A DNA stretch of 64,000 nucleotides, from assembly GCA_039602395.1 (NCBI GenBank), contig JBCNJP010000012.1, positions 22,820,396-22,884,395 on the forward strand. The letters run 5' to 3'. Under the pieces are notes generated by a model that saw nothing but the letters and a program-made list of their open reading frames with translations, did no database searches and was not told the DNA's origin. The number at the start of each line of letters is the position of its first letter. Positions within the stretch are counted from its first letter, which is position 1. A program made the position numbers and the translations under genes. Positions 22,307-33,799 of this stretch are shown one piece after another. This DNA comes from Deinandra increscens subsp. villosa (taxonomy: Eukaryota; Streptophyta; Magnoliopsida; Asterales; Asteraceae).

Positions 22307-23405
22307 CTTGTGTTCATCAAGGTCACATATAGAACATGCGGTTTGGTACAACATTTCACAAACACAAGTTCAAGATATAAGCTTTTCTATATGTTTAAAA
22401 GAGGCTAAATCTAAGAGAAATACAATTGCTAATGATTTAAGGTTAAATTACTAAGGTAATTCAAGGAAATTAAAGAAACAAACACAAGGAAATTAGAATG
22501 ATGAATACAAGGAAATACAAATAACAACACATAATTAGTTTCTAAAGTTCCCGAGAAATGACGAGAACCAACTCTTTGCTGCACGGACCACATTTTGGTC
22601 TCGAATTCTCCTTCGTCGTTCCCTTCTATGTAATGCAGCTTCACGCTATTAAGCCTCACGAAGTTCTTCACGTCCATCATGGTGATAGCGGTGGCATCAT
22701 ATGGATCAACACCATGTGATAGTATAGCTCGTTGGGTGCAGGCCGAAAAGTGAAATTTGCCCTTCCACCGTCGTATCCAAGTGGATCTTCATATCCAAAC
22801 GTGGGACCCGTACGAAAGCTTTGTCAGGCTTCCTCTTTGTATGCTAATTGCGTAGCAGTTACCGATCTAATAGTCGGTCCCAATTCCGAGATAGACATTG
22901 GTTGAGGGATTGGTGGGATAGGCATCATAATCGGTTGTGGTTGTGGAATGATGGGTGATGATCGACGGTTAGACCAATTCGGTTTTGCCCTTGGCGTTCC
23001 TGGCTCTCTCGAATTTGACCTTGTTCATGAGCGTCTTCTGGTTTGGTGAATGGATTTATTGGTAATAGTTCTTTTCCCCAAGCTATCATGGGGATAAAAC
23101 ATGTGTCCGTACCCATATTCGATTGCTTGTTGTACCCATCCTTCCGAATGAGGATAATTTTCAATTTCCCAACCTACTAGTGCCCGCTTCGTTAGGTAAT
23201 GGAGCTTTACCTGAGGTCGTTTTCTATTAGAAGCAAATTTTAACTTATTGTATTAAGCATATAAATCTATCTAGCAAGCATAAACATAAATCTTAAATTT
23301 GGGGCTTGGTCGTCGTCTTGGTCATGAGTATGTCGTTGGCGTCAACTTTAGAAAAAGTTTTGTTTTTGAAAAGTATTTGTGGTGAATCCTATGCGTTTGA
23401 CGTAT
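22307..23405 (-). other. Gypsy 5' leader with possible extra ORF remnant
   Basis: About 1.1 kb separates the PBS from Gag. Minus-strand frames here are longer than expected for pure leader. One reads MPIPPIPQPMSISELGPTI (near 22920). Two pieces share a KLHY motif (VKLHYLTKRALVGWEIE near 23210 and VKLHYIEGNDEGEFETK near 22640). They may be remnants of an upstream ORF. I cannot assign a function. Confidence 0.35.
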
Positions 23406-23419
23406 GGACTCTGATACCA
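23406..23419 (-). other. Gypsy primer binding site (initiator tRNA-Met)
   Basis: The minus strand reads TGGTATCAGAGTCC three bases inside the 5' LTR. This is complementary to the 3' end of plant initiator tRNA-Met, apart from one late mismatch. Confidence 0.92.
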
Positions 23420-23539
23420 ATCTGTCACACCCCGTTCGGGAGGTCCCCTTTGGAGTCAACTGATTGGTACACGTGGTACCAATAATAAGAGGTACGAGCG
23501 CACAAATAAATTATCAAAAAATTAATTTATTAAAACAAA

Positions 23540-24870
23540 GAGTAAATTACGGATTTCATCCATATGTTTTGCACAAATTTCACATATAGTCCTTAGTTTT
23601 TGTTTATTCCGGATATGGTCCCAACCTTTTGACAAACCATTGCGGATATAGTCCCTATCACTAATTTCTGTTAAGTGAATATGAATGATATTTATACCCT
23701 CCCTTTAAATATTAAGACAAAATTAAACCCTAAAAAGTAAATATAAAAAAGAAAAACCTGAAATTACTATTATACCCATCACCAAATATCCCCTCCCTCC
23801 CGGTGACAAGCTTCCCCGCAGCATCTTCTCCGACAATCCCATCACCACCATCCATTCAATCGACCACAACTTGATTAAAACTCATTGGATCACAAAGGTA
23901 ATCACATCGTTGCGCTCATTCCATCTAGATCCATTGATGATATGTTTCGGTGAAAATTTGAAGATCCGAAGTAGAGCTGTGCCGGAAACGAGATCGGAAA
24001 TTAGTGACTCAAACGATGAGATCCGAATGCTGTGTCGGAAACGATCGAGCGGAGAGAATTTCAGATCATCGATGACGGTTTAGGGTCGCCGTGAGGTCGC
24101 TGGTTTCTGGAGTATCCATTATCACCGCCACCATAAGATGCAATTTGCTAGATCCACGAGGTCGATTATCACTCCTCCTCGATTACCATTTGAACTCTAG
24201 ATTCGCTTATCATCTGGTTTTCAGATGATTGAATGTGTTTGTTGATTTGGTTGATCTGGATCTCAAACCTGCAAAACTAGGTCGTCGCATTCTGACCTTT
24301 GTTTTTTTCTACAAATGGACCCAAAGCCCATTATCTACCTTTTTGACACCACGTTTTTTTTTCTGCATAACAATTTCATAAACATGGTGCATCAATTCAT
24401 TTTATTGATCGGGTGTAGCTTCCATCACAAAACACCAATAAAAAAAAACTTGAAACTATACCAATCGCTGGTGAATTTCACGGCGCTGTCAATGGCGAGG
24501 CGGAGCGGAGCTCAGTCAGTAGTAGTTGGAGGAATTAAAGGACATGTCGGAGGGTGGGGATGGTCGTTGCTGGGTTTCAATCGGAGGAGGTGCAAGGAGG
24601 TCCGCCGAAATCGATGAAGGAGAGGGGGAGAGGAGCCGGTCTCCTCTTCTCTCTTCTTTATTTCTTATTTCTTTTTTTATATTAAATAAGAGAGTAGGGG
24701 TATACTAGTCATTTAACATCAACTTACCAGATTTTTTAACAGAAGTTAGTGATAGAGACTATATCCGCAACAGTTTGTCAAAAGGTTGGGACCATATCCG
24801 TGATAAATGAAAACTAAGGACTATATATGAAATTCTTGTAAACCATAGGGACGAAACCCGTAATTTACTC
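23540..24870. mobile_element. Non-autonomous MULE in the gypsy LTR
   Basis: Terminal inverted repeats of about 150 bp begin GAGTAAATTACGG at both ends. They continue through ATAGTCCTTAGTTTT, GGATATGGTCCCAACC and GCGGATATAGTC. The 9 bases on each side (TAAAACAAA at 23531-23539, TAAAATAAA at 24871-24879) differ at one position. A 9-bp TSD with long TIRs is the Mutator signature. The other LTR copy has the empty site. The interior is richer in G and C than its surroundings and has short frames (23871-24083, 24315-24617) that I cannot identify. It may hold captured host sequence (Pack-MULE-like), but that is unproven. Confidence 0.9.
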
Positions 24871-27331
24871 TAAAATAAAAAGTTTTTCACCCCAAGGGGT
24901 GAATTCTTCTTTGGCCAAAATCGACCTTCTTACACGTTGTTGTTTCATCGGGGTACATCTCCTCGGAATACTTAAAAAAGAAATAAAAGAAATTATCTTA
25001 AACAAAGCTTATTCAAATGCGAAAGATGCCAATGTTGACGAGATATGACTTCCTCCATGTCCATGACGACGACCTTTCTCCAAGCTGCTCCGACATCCTA
25101 CGTGCCTGAAATATACGCTAAAAACGGTCAACTATAAAGTTGGTGAGATCACGGTTTAACACACACACAAATAATTTAAGAAAAAGAGATAAAAGTAAGG
25201 AATGCAATTTCATAAACATAACAAGTAGTACCACAATTAACAATCGCATATTCGCCACGGTCCTTAACTGATTGCTTTGAGCGCGACTATTCGACCATAG
25301 GGTCTTCCCGATTATGAATATAAATTAATGAACCCACCCTTGGTGTCTTGTTGTGCCAAAAGTATTATGTCGTCGACGTGAGGGAGTTCGAAACATGGGC
25401 ACCTGGACGTGGGGTCAAGATCCCCAAATAGCGATACCCATATTACCTGCGGTTCGTATCCAAAGAATTAATATTATGTACATGCAAGTTTAGCGGTGCA
25501 AGTTACTAGACTAGCCACATAAGTGTGTATACAATAGCGTTATTAAATTAGACATTCCGGTTTTAGGTTCCGTATATTCAACCCCAAAAGTAATAAAAGT
25601 AAAGTGGGGAAAATGCGTGAAACTCACCTATGCTTAACTTAGAAAGTAGCTCGTTAATGCATTGAGAACCTATATTATGAATTAATAATTAATTACATGT
25701 TTCTAGGCTTAAGGCCCTTGGTCCATGTCCTAATGCATCGTTTGAGTGTTTTTGTTTTGTAAATAAGTGCAATCTATTAAGATCATGACTTTAAACGGAT
25801 TTTCGGGTGTGACCCGTGAGGTGATGGATCCAACCAGAGGGGTTTTAGCCCAAATAACCTTCTTTTGGGCCTGCGGGAACCCCAAAAAATGGGAGTTGGG
25901 TTTTGGGCCTGATCTGTTTTATTTAACCCGTCGGTTAGGCCCAATACACACACACATTTGGGCCTGTTTGGTTTGTTAGTTAAGAATGCACGTTGGATGG
26001 CCCAAATCTATCAACCGGATGATCCGACTGGCCCCATATGTGATCCATTAACTGGGGTTGGTTGGGTTTTACCCGACCCAACCCGGTTATGGGTTTTTAG
26101 TCCAATTGACCATATAGGTCTTAATTCGGTTTCCATAGTCCATACTTATACTTCGGGTTTCCGTGTTCATGTAGCTTGTTGGGCCGATCCTTAGAGCATA
26201 TATGCATGCACAAGAGGCCTTTAGTCCATACGATTTTGGTTAGTGTGACCCAACTCGACTCGGAGTCTAGGATCCGATGTCGATTTCTCCGCTTGCATGT
26301 GGTTTGTATTTAGTCTTTGTAAAGATTCACAACAGGTTTGATCCGGACATTGTGGGTTTTTAAAATTGTTAGTTATTATTCTGAGTCATGAAATAGGTAA
26401 TAGATGGATACAATAATGTTACAACCGAACACTTAAGATTTAATGAACTATAGCCTATCTAGGTAAACAATAACTCAAATATTATGGATCTAACGTTGTG
26501 AAAAGGATAATGATTGACGAGGAGTGAACGAACATGTGATGTCCTAAGATTCAAGGGTGCCTTTGGCTTGATCATCAAACATAATATATGTTAGTATCCT
26601 CTGAGGGTTGTTTGGAATCAATGAAGAGGTATTAGAACACTAACATGATGAAGGGTGATGATGTTGATGATAACCCATAGCCTTGAGATATCCAGTGTGT
26701 GTGTGAGCTTTGAGAGTGAATGAGAGTGTTTGGGAGGACGAGAGAGATGAGAGAATGAGAGTAAAGTGGGAGAATAACTTCGGATCGGTGGTTATAACCT
26801 TCACAAGACCCGACCATTGCAAGGGTGGCCAATGGGTTGGTCAGACCCTGCATGGTCTCCGGTTGGTGGCAATCGCCTCTCGTGAACCGACCACAAGTTA
26901 TCACACTCAATTGGTTCCTTCCTCCTGCATGTAAGGCTATTGGCCATCGGTTGAGTGTGTGGGAGGATTCCGAGAAATTGCATGGATACCACCATGCAAA
27001 ACTCCCAATTGGTCCATTTTCATGCATTTTTACACTTAGTCCCTCTTTACCCAACTTACTACACGGTTCAAAGAGGAATCTGAGGAGAGGATCCACATGT
27101 GAGGAGATTCGGGTTGTGGCAACCCGGTCCAAGATTCGCATCCTTATTGGGCTCTTGATCCGTATTAGATAGCCCAAATCCTTTTCGTTTAGCTATTGGG
27201 CCTATCGATTTGTCCCGATCCTATCAGATTAGTTATTAGGCTCTACAACCAAACTCTACTCTCTTGTGGGCTTAGGTAACGGGTTTGGATTACATGTTAT
27301 CACTGGGTGTGTTTCCACATATACGTGTGTT

Positions 27332-28940
27332 GATATGCCTTAAAGTATACATGTTTTATAGCCAAATTCTCTGCGTGTTGGGTAAATAGGACTAACTATC
27401 ACAAAGAAACAGTGTCTTTGTCATCTTTATAAGTTTTTTTCAGGTTTTACTGAGCCGAAATCACAGAAGGAAAGGAAAGCAAAAGAAAAGATAAACAAAG
27501 AAGCAACTTCTGGATTTCTGAAGCAACGCACGCTCCGTGTCTAACCAAGCACGGTCCGTGCCCGTGCCTCAGCTTAGCTCTATGTCGTGCCTCTGAATCA
27601 GTCTGCAACACACGCCCCATGTGTCTGACTTGACACGCCCCATGTGTCTGACTTAGCACGCCCCATGCCCCCAAAGCATGCCCCGTGCCACTGATGTCGT
27701 CGCAAAAGACTCTGACACCAACACCCCCGTGCCTGGCGAAGCACGGCCCATGCCCCTGACAAGCCTTCCGGACATATGACGACTCTGACACGACATACCC
27801 CGTGCTCCAAGAAACATGACCGTGTGACCGACTGACACTCACGCCTCGTGCCCAACCAGGTACGGGCCGTGCCCCCGTCCGGCTGGCCTATAAATAGATG
27901 AGCTCCTTCATCATTTCGACTTGCTCACTTTCTCCTCCCCTTTTCCATTAGCTCCATATTTTTGGTTGTGAGCCATTTGTTTTAGTGTTCTTGATCTACT
28001 CGTCAAAGATTGTAAGAACTTTAACTTATGGTGATAATGAAATGTTATTTGTCTATGAGTCTTTCATTATCTATTAAACATATCTTTAGACTAACACTTG
28101 TCAGCCTCAATCTTTCAAGTGTTAGTCAAATTCTTACACTCGTTTGGGGATAAACGGATCTTTGGTGGGTTGATAAACTGTTTTCATAACCTTACTTTAA
28201 GTTGTGTTTAATGACTTTATAAAAATCCTTTTTATTGAAAGTATATTACTGATTTTCTGAACCAAGCGTGCTTCACGTATCACAGACCATTTGGGGAGTC
28301 AAAATCCCAAAGCCCGGACCCGTGACACCCAGTGTGGGACGATGCATGATCCGAAAGGTGACTCACGCCCCATGCTACATGATACGTTTGAGGTCCTTTT
28401 GTTTATGTAAGTAAACTCGGCTGACCACGCAAGTGCGGGTTGAAAGTATTTGGTTGGGAATGGGGGTTGGATATATTTTATCACTTCACGGGAACCGAAA
28501 GGTACGTGTTCGTGAACTTGGTTCTGGTTAGACGTACATTACGCGCGAGCGGTGTATGGAACTGGTCTTAGCCCTTTAAAAAGGTCATTTTTATAATAAT
28601 ATAATCCGGCACGCAGGGTTGTTCCCCTGCTGGTTCATGACGGCGTGTCGAGTACGGTAAGTTTGCCGAACCCAGGGACCCTGTAACTAAGTGGAATTAC
28701 ACCACTTCATTTTTCCACTGACAACACCTTCCCTCGGCATTCGTACTCCTCACAGACGATTAGCAGTTGGATGGTGCGTTAGCCAAAGAGGGCCGAAAGG
28801 TGGCTAACCTTCTGCCAGTGAACAATCTTAAGGGAAGGGCATGAAACACGGGTTACCAACCTTACCAATGATAAGTCCCCCAAATGATATTATCTGCGAC
28901 CGAGTTGATCAAAACACGCCTTTTTAGTATAGATAATTTA
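27332..28940 (+). repeat. 1.6-kb LTR-like insertion, palindrome-rich promoter
   Basis: It starts TGATATGCC directly after CACATATACGTGTGT of the gypsy LTR and is missing from the partner LTR. It has a TATA box (27889-27897), a palindrome array before it, and downstream phrases (GGATAAACGG, GTTGTTCCCCTGCTGGTTCA). All of these recur in reverse at 53775-55344. It is probably a solo LTR. The right boundary is uncertain and no TSD was found. Confidence 0.65.
27535..27897 (+). promoter_or_regulatory. Palindrome array and TATA box of LTR-like repeat
   Basis: Many copies of motifs such as GCACGGTCCGTGCC, CACGCCCCATG and ACGGGCCGTGCCC crowd the 330 bp before TATAAATAG (27889-27897). The unit is self-complementary (CACGGGCCGTG). 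Long open frames on the minus strand here are a by-product of the repeat. Confidence 0.6.
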
Positions 28941-28999
28941 TTTTACTATTTTTACATATTTTATTAACATTTTTTTATTGGTGTGGGTGTTACATTCCT

Positions 29000-29575
29000 T
29001 GACTTCACAGAATTTCTATGAAGTATTTCACAGAGCTCTGTGAAAGTCTTTGTGAAATCCCTTTTCACAAAATATGTGAAGTTACTCCTATACACTTCTA
29101 ATGGGAAGCACCTAAAGTCTTCAAAAATCAATCGAGAAGGAGTTTTGAGATCAAAAGAAGATAAGAAGATTCCGAGAATTAAGGACAAATAAGTAATGAG
29201 AAATACTTTCTTATCCGGCGGGTCCCCTCATTAAATGAAGTGGTTGAAAATAGGTAAAATTGAATATATCATTCAGTTTACCCCAACCACATTATTCCTT
29301 ATACCAGCTGTAAATATAAAGCCTCTGTTAACAAGAAAAGACAAGACAGACAACTACAATTCTCAAGCATCTTCACTGAGCTATATCATTACTCTTATAG
29401 AAAGGTATTTGTTGTTCTTGACATTCAAAATCATAAACTCTTGTAACCATTTCTTACCTTGAGATATACAGAAAAGTCCTTTTATGAAACATTTGTCTTC
29501 CAGTTAATTTTACTTTCTGCACAATATATAAACATGTTTAGAATCAACTGAACCAACTATGTTAGAGCCTTCTAG
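29000..29575 (+). repeat. Copia 5' LTR, second part
   Basis: It resumes after the gypsy TSD. AATGGGAAGCA, GAGATATACAGAAAA, TGTCTTCCA and TTTACTTTC match the LTR at 58661-59388 in order. The right edge (about 29575) is estimated. Confidence 0.7.
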
Positions 29576-29712
29576 GGTTCAATAACCCATATTCAAGATC
29601 TTGCTCTTCATATTTTTCTGCTTTATTTTCATACTGTTTCTACTTAGCTAATTTCCTTACTGCTTATATCATTATCAAAATATCTGGAAGTAACTAGAAC
29701 AATGATAAATCC

Positions 29713-30917
29713 ATGGGGTCATTGGCTAAACCTCCCATGCTTGCAAGGGATGAATATCCACAATGGAAAATAATGATCCTTAACTTTCTAAAGGAAGTTG
29801 ATGGCTGCTCACATGATTGTATAACCAATGGACTTCATTGTCACACGGTTAAAATACTTGAAATCAAAAGAAACTGAAACTTCACCCTGTATTCCACCAC
29901 AAACTTTGTGAAAACCAAAGAAGTAGTGGAGCAGAGAAGATAAAGCAAAAGAAGCAAATGAGGACATAGCAAAAGCTGTATTAATCATGGCTCTTCCTCA
30001 TGAGATATTTTTTCAAGTTGACTGCAATACCTCAGCAAAGGGCATATGGGATGCCCTTTAGAAACTGTATGATGAAGGGGGAACAAATGAAAAGAAATAA
30101 ACATACTAAAGCACTAAATGAGTATGAGTCTTTCAAATCTCTTCCAAATGAGTCCCTTGCAAGTGTTTACAACATATTTTCAAGTATAATCAACAATCTC
30201 AGAAAATTTAATGTCTCTAAAACAAATGAAGAAACTAACATTAAGTTCATCAAAATTCCTCCTCAGGAATGGAGAGGACATATTATGACTCTTCAATCAA
30301 CTCGTGATCTGGATGAGAAAAGTGTAAATGATCTGTTTTGCATTTTAGACTTACAAGAATCTTAAATACTTGCAATCTCCAAATCAAAAGTTGATCCCCT
30401 GGCTCTTTATTCTGAAAAGAGAAAAAAGATCTCTTAAACAAGAGCCATCTCATTCAAAAGCAAGAAAATAATCAAGTGAAACGAAAGTGAATGTTCTGAC
30501 AATGATATAGAACATGAAGCACTAGAAAAGAATTACTTCCACTGCTGACCAAGCAATTTGAAAACTTAACAAAAGAAACACCTCTTGGTCAAACAAAGAA
30601 ACTTTATAAAAGATGAACATAAAATCAAAAAACAATCCTCAGAACAAAAAATCTGAGGTAGATAAATCTGAAATAAAATGCTTTAAATATGAAAAAATGG
30701 GTCACTATGCTTCTGAATGCAAAAAAGCTAAAAGATGCCTCATACTACAAGAGGAAGTATAAATAAGCCATGCAGCAAGAGAAATCACGCATGACAGAAG
30801 TTGATAACTGGGATTCTGACTCATCAGAAAATGAAGATGATAGAGATAATTTATGTCTTATGGCTGATGAAGAATCCCACACCTTTGACATCTCCAAACC
30901 TTTCAATGAGGAATAGG
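29713..30917 (+). pseudogene. Copia Gag, N-terminal part, disrupted
   Basis: From ATG 29713 the frame reads MGSLAKPPMLARDEYPQWK, the usual start of plant copia Gag (UBN2-type). About 260 bp on comes VLIMALPHEIFFQVDCNTSA, then GIWDAL, which ends in a stop. A further open piece (30000-30365, other frame) carries the rest of the core. A nucleocapsid knuckle at 30679-30720 reads CFKYEKMGHYASEC, with the second Cys replaced by Tyr. Several stops and frameshifts occur. The region is cut at 30917 by Gag-only element 1 and resumes at 39520. In an active element this protein packages the RNA. Confidence 0.82.
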
Positions 30918-30922
30918 TAAAC

Positions 30923-31271
30923 TGTAAACGCGAGGAGCGATGGATCGTTTACTGATCTAGTGAAATCGTGATGAATTAGATGATCACAAAGGTAAAGAAA
31001 CTTGATGTTTATTGATCAGAAGCCTTGGTTGATAAACATACAGAATGCTCACAGTTAACAGATGACATAGGTAATAAGAGTTCTAAACTAAGCACAAGTC
31101 AACATATTTATAGGCATACTGACCGACGAACCAGCTGACCAACAAACCATTGGTTCGTTGCTCATGAACCATTGGTTCATGGCTCGGTTCGTTAGCATCC
31201 TAACTCACATTTATCTCTATTCTAGATACAACACACGATACACACTGACACATAAAGATTATGCTCTAACA
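30923..31271 (-). repeat. 3' LTR of Gag-only element 1
   Basis: On the minus strand it starts TGTTAGAGCATAATC and on the plus strand TGTAAACGCGAGGAGCG. The TATA box is TATAAATAT (31104-31112, minus). CGAACCA/TGGTTCG palindromes at 31121-31192 lie upstream of it. It has a 16-bp duplication relative to the other LTR. Confidence 0.92.
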
Positions 31272-31446
31272 GAGTCCCCACTTAACGTGTGGTGTATCTG
31301 TATCAAACATAACATCATCAGTTTTATCTTCGTGATGTATCTACTCTTCAAACTTCTAATATCCGATCTTCAACATTATTGCATCAGATCTTTGATCTTG
31401 AAATTCCTTGTTAGTTGTAGGGCTTGCATGGCTGGAACAAGACTTA

Positions 31447-32439
31447 GGGGCTGTTAGGTTTACCTCTTAATGAGGTCTGAATCGCACAGATACAGACTGT
31501 TTGTTTGGAGCCTCTGAATGGTAAAAATGTCTGAATTGCTAAGAGATTTACCTTAGGGGTTGTTTGTTTGGGCTGAATGAGGTCTTAATGGTAAGGTTGC
31601 TGACCGATTCAGACATTTTAGTGATAACGGCGTGTTTGTTTCGCTGCCCAATAGCTTACCGAAAAAGACATTTTCGTCTGTCCGATCAGGCTGCGCTTTG
31701 GAAGCTTTCCGAAACAGACAGCGTGCTGAAGGAAGGGAGTACGTGAAGGAGCTTCTGCTGGACGCGAGTTCGAGGTTTGAGCAAGTAAAAAAACGGTCTG
31801 GGAAGCAAAAAAACGAGCTGAAGAAAGACAAAAACCAATTTTGTGCTCGACCCCGTTTTTCGGAGATGCATTCGTGTCCACAGGTCGTGCGTAGGGGAAG
31901 GCAATTTTACCAAATTTGCACCCCCCTTGCGCGCGGGTAGATACCGGAGTAAAACATATCATAAGAACTTAACAGGTCATGTAGGTTTTCATATATAAGC
32001 TAACTATGTTTTTCTTCCCAAATCAATATGGGACAAACTAAAATGAAAGAAAAAAATAGAATTTTTATTCCCACACCAATATGGGACAAGGTAATGAAGG
32101 AAAAATTTTGTGTTTTGTTCCCACACCAATATGGGACAAGCTAAATGAAAGAAAAAAATAGATTTTTTTTTGTTCTCAAAGTGATTTGTTAGTGTTTTTT
32201 TTGTTTGATTATATAGTCATTCAGATGTCCAAACAAACAGCACATTATGATTCAGCACCTTATTGATTCAGCACTTCTTTACCATACAGACAGCTTATTC
32301 ATTTAGCACCAAAGTGAAACAGACGAACCAAACAGCCCCTTAATAAATGTCTTATTCATCTAGCCCTCTACACAAGTATTTATCATCCAGACACTTATTC
32401 ATCCAGCACCTAATGAAACAGATTGAACCAAACAGCCCC
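31447..32439. mobile_element. Tourist/PIF-like element (outer)
   Basis: The ends GGGGCTGTTAGGTT and, inverted, GGGGCTGTTTGGTT are flanked by TTA on both sides (31444-31446, 32440-32442). A 3-bp TTA TSD with GGGGCTGTTTGG termini is typical of PIF/Harbinger-derived MITEs. It contains a second element of the same family. Confidence 0.85.
31556..32339. mobile_element. Tourist/PIF-like element nested in its own family
   Basis: The ends GGGGTTGTTTGTTTGG and, inverted, GGGGCTGTTTGGTTCG have TTA at 31553-31555 and 32340-32342. Inside, GTGTTTGTTTCG (about 31630) and CCAAACAAACAGC (about 32228-32240) suggest a third, less certain layer. Three repeats of CCAATATGGGACAA or similar lie at about 32016-32161. 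Short overlapping frames on both strands (31560-31960) are not convincing genes. Confidence 0.8.
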
Positions 32440-33130
32440 TTAGTCAACTGAACCACTTGAGAAAGATTCTTCAATACTCCCACTTTCTCCATGCTTGGGA
32501 GTAAACACATGAACCTGAGATTTTAGAAGACAAAAACGCGGTTTTCTATTTTCATGCCAGCATAAATTAATCCTAGCACAAAACTTCATTTTGAGAATCC
32601 AAAACCATTTGAAAAACAGCTTTGTAAAACTAGTATCTTGTGTCGATTTATCGAAAACAAATAAAAAATAAATCTTTGGCTTTTAAAAACTTTAGATCAA
32701 AAAACACCGAAAATCTTTTTGATTTTTCAAACTTATGCTAAAACACACTAAAGATCTTTTTGATTTTTTTTCAAAATGAAATCATAAATGCAATACAAAA
32801 TTACACTCTATTTTTGGTGTGAGAAAGATCACTATCTGGGATCATATTCGTAATAACACGTTGAACTACACTTCAATCTCAATTATTGCAGCACATAAGC
32901 CATGTTGATTATAAATATAATTTGTCCAACTTTAAACTCAGGCATAATCATACTCATAACATCTTGGTATGTTAAGGTATTGATTAATTTGTTTTGACCA
33001 GTGTACCCCACACTATCAGACATACTCAGATATGTTTCACATCATTTCATGTGATTATACTTGTAATTTCACACGGTATTTTGTATTCATTATATCGCCA
33101 ACTGTGTTCCATACAAAAATAAATAAGAAC

Positions 33131-33347
33131 GTTAAATATCTACCTTAAGGTCGATCTTTCGCTACGCAGATAAGGCCTCAGATTTAACAAAATAAGAAAA
33201 TAAAAACAAGTTGAAATTGTATAATTCAATAACAATCTGGTCGGTCTTGCGGAAACGCAGAGAAAGCCCGATGAATTATACGAAACACAAAAAAAAATAA
33301 AAATAAAGCAGAACCGCAGATGAACACCTATAAGATCGATAGGTGTA
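33131..33347 (-). other. Conserved hairpin array in 3' region of element 1
   Basis: On the minus strand, GTATAATTCA..TGAATTATAC (33219-33228 with 33272-33281) encloses TCGG/CCGA. GTTAAAT..ATTTAAC (33131-33137 with 33182-33188) encloses CCTTA/TAAGG. A third hairpin is ACACCTAT..ATAGGTGT (33325-33347). The first two align with hairpins in element 2 (43827-44065), with one compensatory base pair. The sequence is non-coding in both elements. Confidence 0.6.
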
Positions 33348-33799
33348 GAGATAGTCCGATCATTTAAGAAAATAAAGAAAATCAAACAAGTTTAAATCTT
33401 TGCAAAATGAACACATGTATACATAGTGACTTCTCATTTTCTTTTTCACATATCTTCTTTATATATTTTGAAATATGCATCAAGATGTTGTCCACTAGGT
33501 TAAGCATCAGATTTAATGTATATCTCATTCGTATACTTTCTGATTTGCCGAGCCTAGTTAGCACCTGAAACAATGATCTTATGGCTTTTTCACTTACTCT
33601 ATCTGCGAGTTAGAAATGTTAGCTAATGTACCATTATTTTCCAATGATCAATTTCTCAATTTTGACCTTTTTATTTTTTTTCTTTATCTTTTGCATTGCT
33701 TTTTCTCCCCTAAAATGGAAAACTCTAATTTTGGATTTTTCATGTTAACAAATGCAAGACACTATTTTTGACTTTTTCAATTTTCTCCCCTTAAACATA

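Larger units (their letters stand above)
14577..28994 (-). mobile_element. Ty3/gypsy retrotransposon, complete but dead
   Basis: This is a 14,418-bp element read on the minus strand. The LTRs are at 14577-17330 (3') and 23423-28994 (5', enlarged by two insertions). The outer ends read TGTCACACCC... and ...GGGTGTTACA. The 5-bp TSD TTCCT occurs at 14572-14576 and 28995-28999. The PBS at 23406-23419 matches initiator tRNA-Met, and a polypurine tract abuts the 3' LTR. Domain order is gag, protease, RT, RNase H, integrase, then a chromodomain-like tail, which is the Ty3/gypsy order. The tail and the protease-RT linker suggest a Tekay/Del-type chromovirus, but this is inference. Stops, frameshifts and two catalytic-residue changes make it inactive. 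Confidence 0.95.
23423..28994 (-). repeat. Gypsy 5' LTR, enlarged by two insertions
   Basis: It aligns with the 2,754-bp LTR at 14577-17330 but is 5,572 bp long. It carries a MULE (23540-24870) and a second LTR-like insertion (about 27332-28940). Without these it matches the partner along its length, including the end GTGTGGGTGTTACA. Confidence 0.92.

Noticed and set aside
27447..27855. Overlapping minus-strand frames rich in Cys, Gly and His
   Set aside because: They are antisense by-products of the GC-rich palindrome array before the TATA box of an LTR-like repeat.
31553..31962. Six overlapping frames on both strands suggesting a compact gene
   Set aside because: They lie inside nested Tourist elements, mutually contradict each other and have no recognisable motif.
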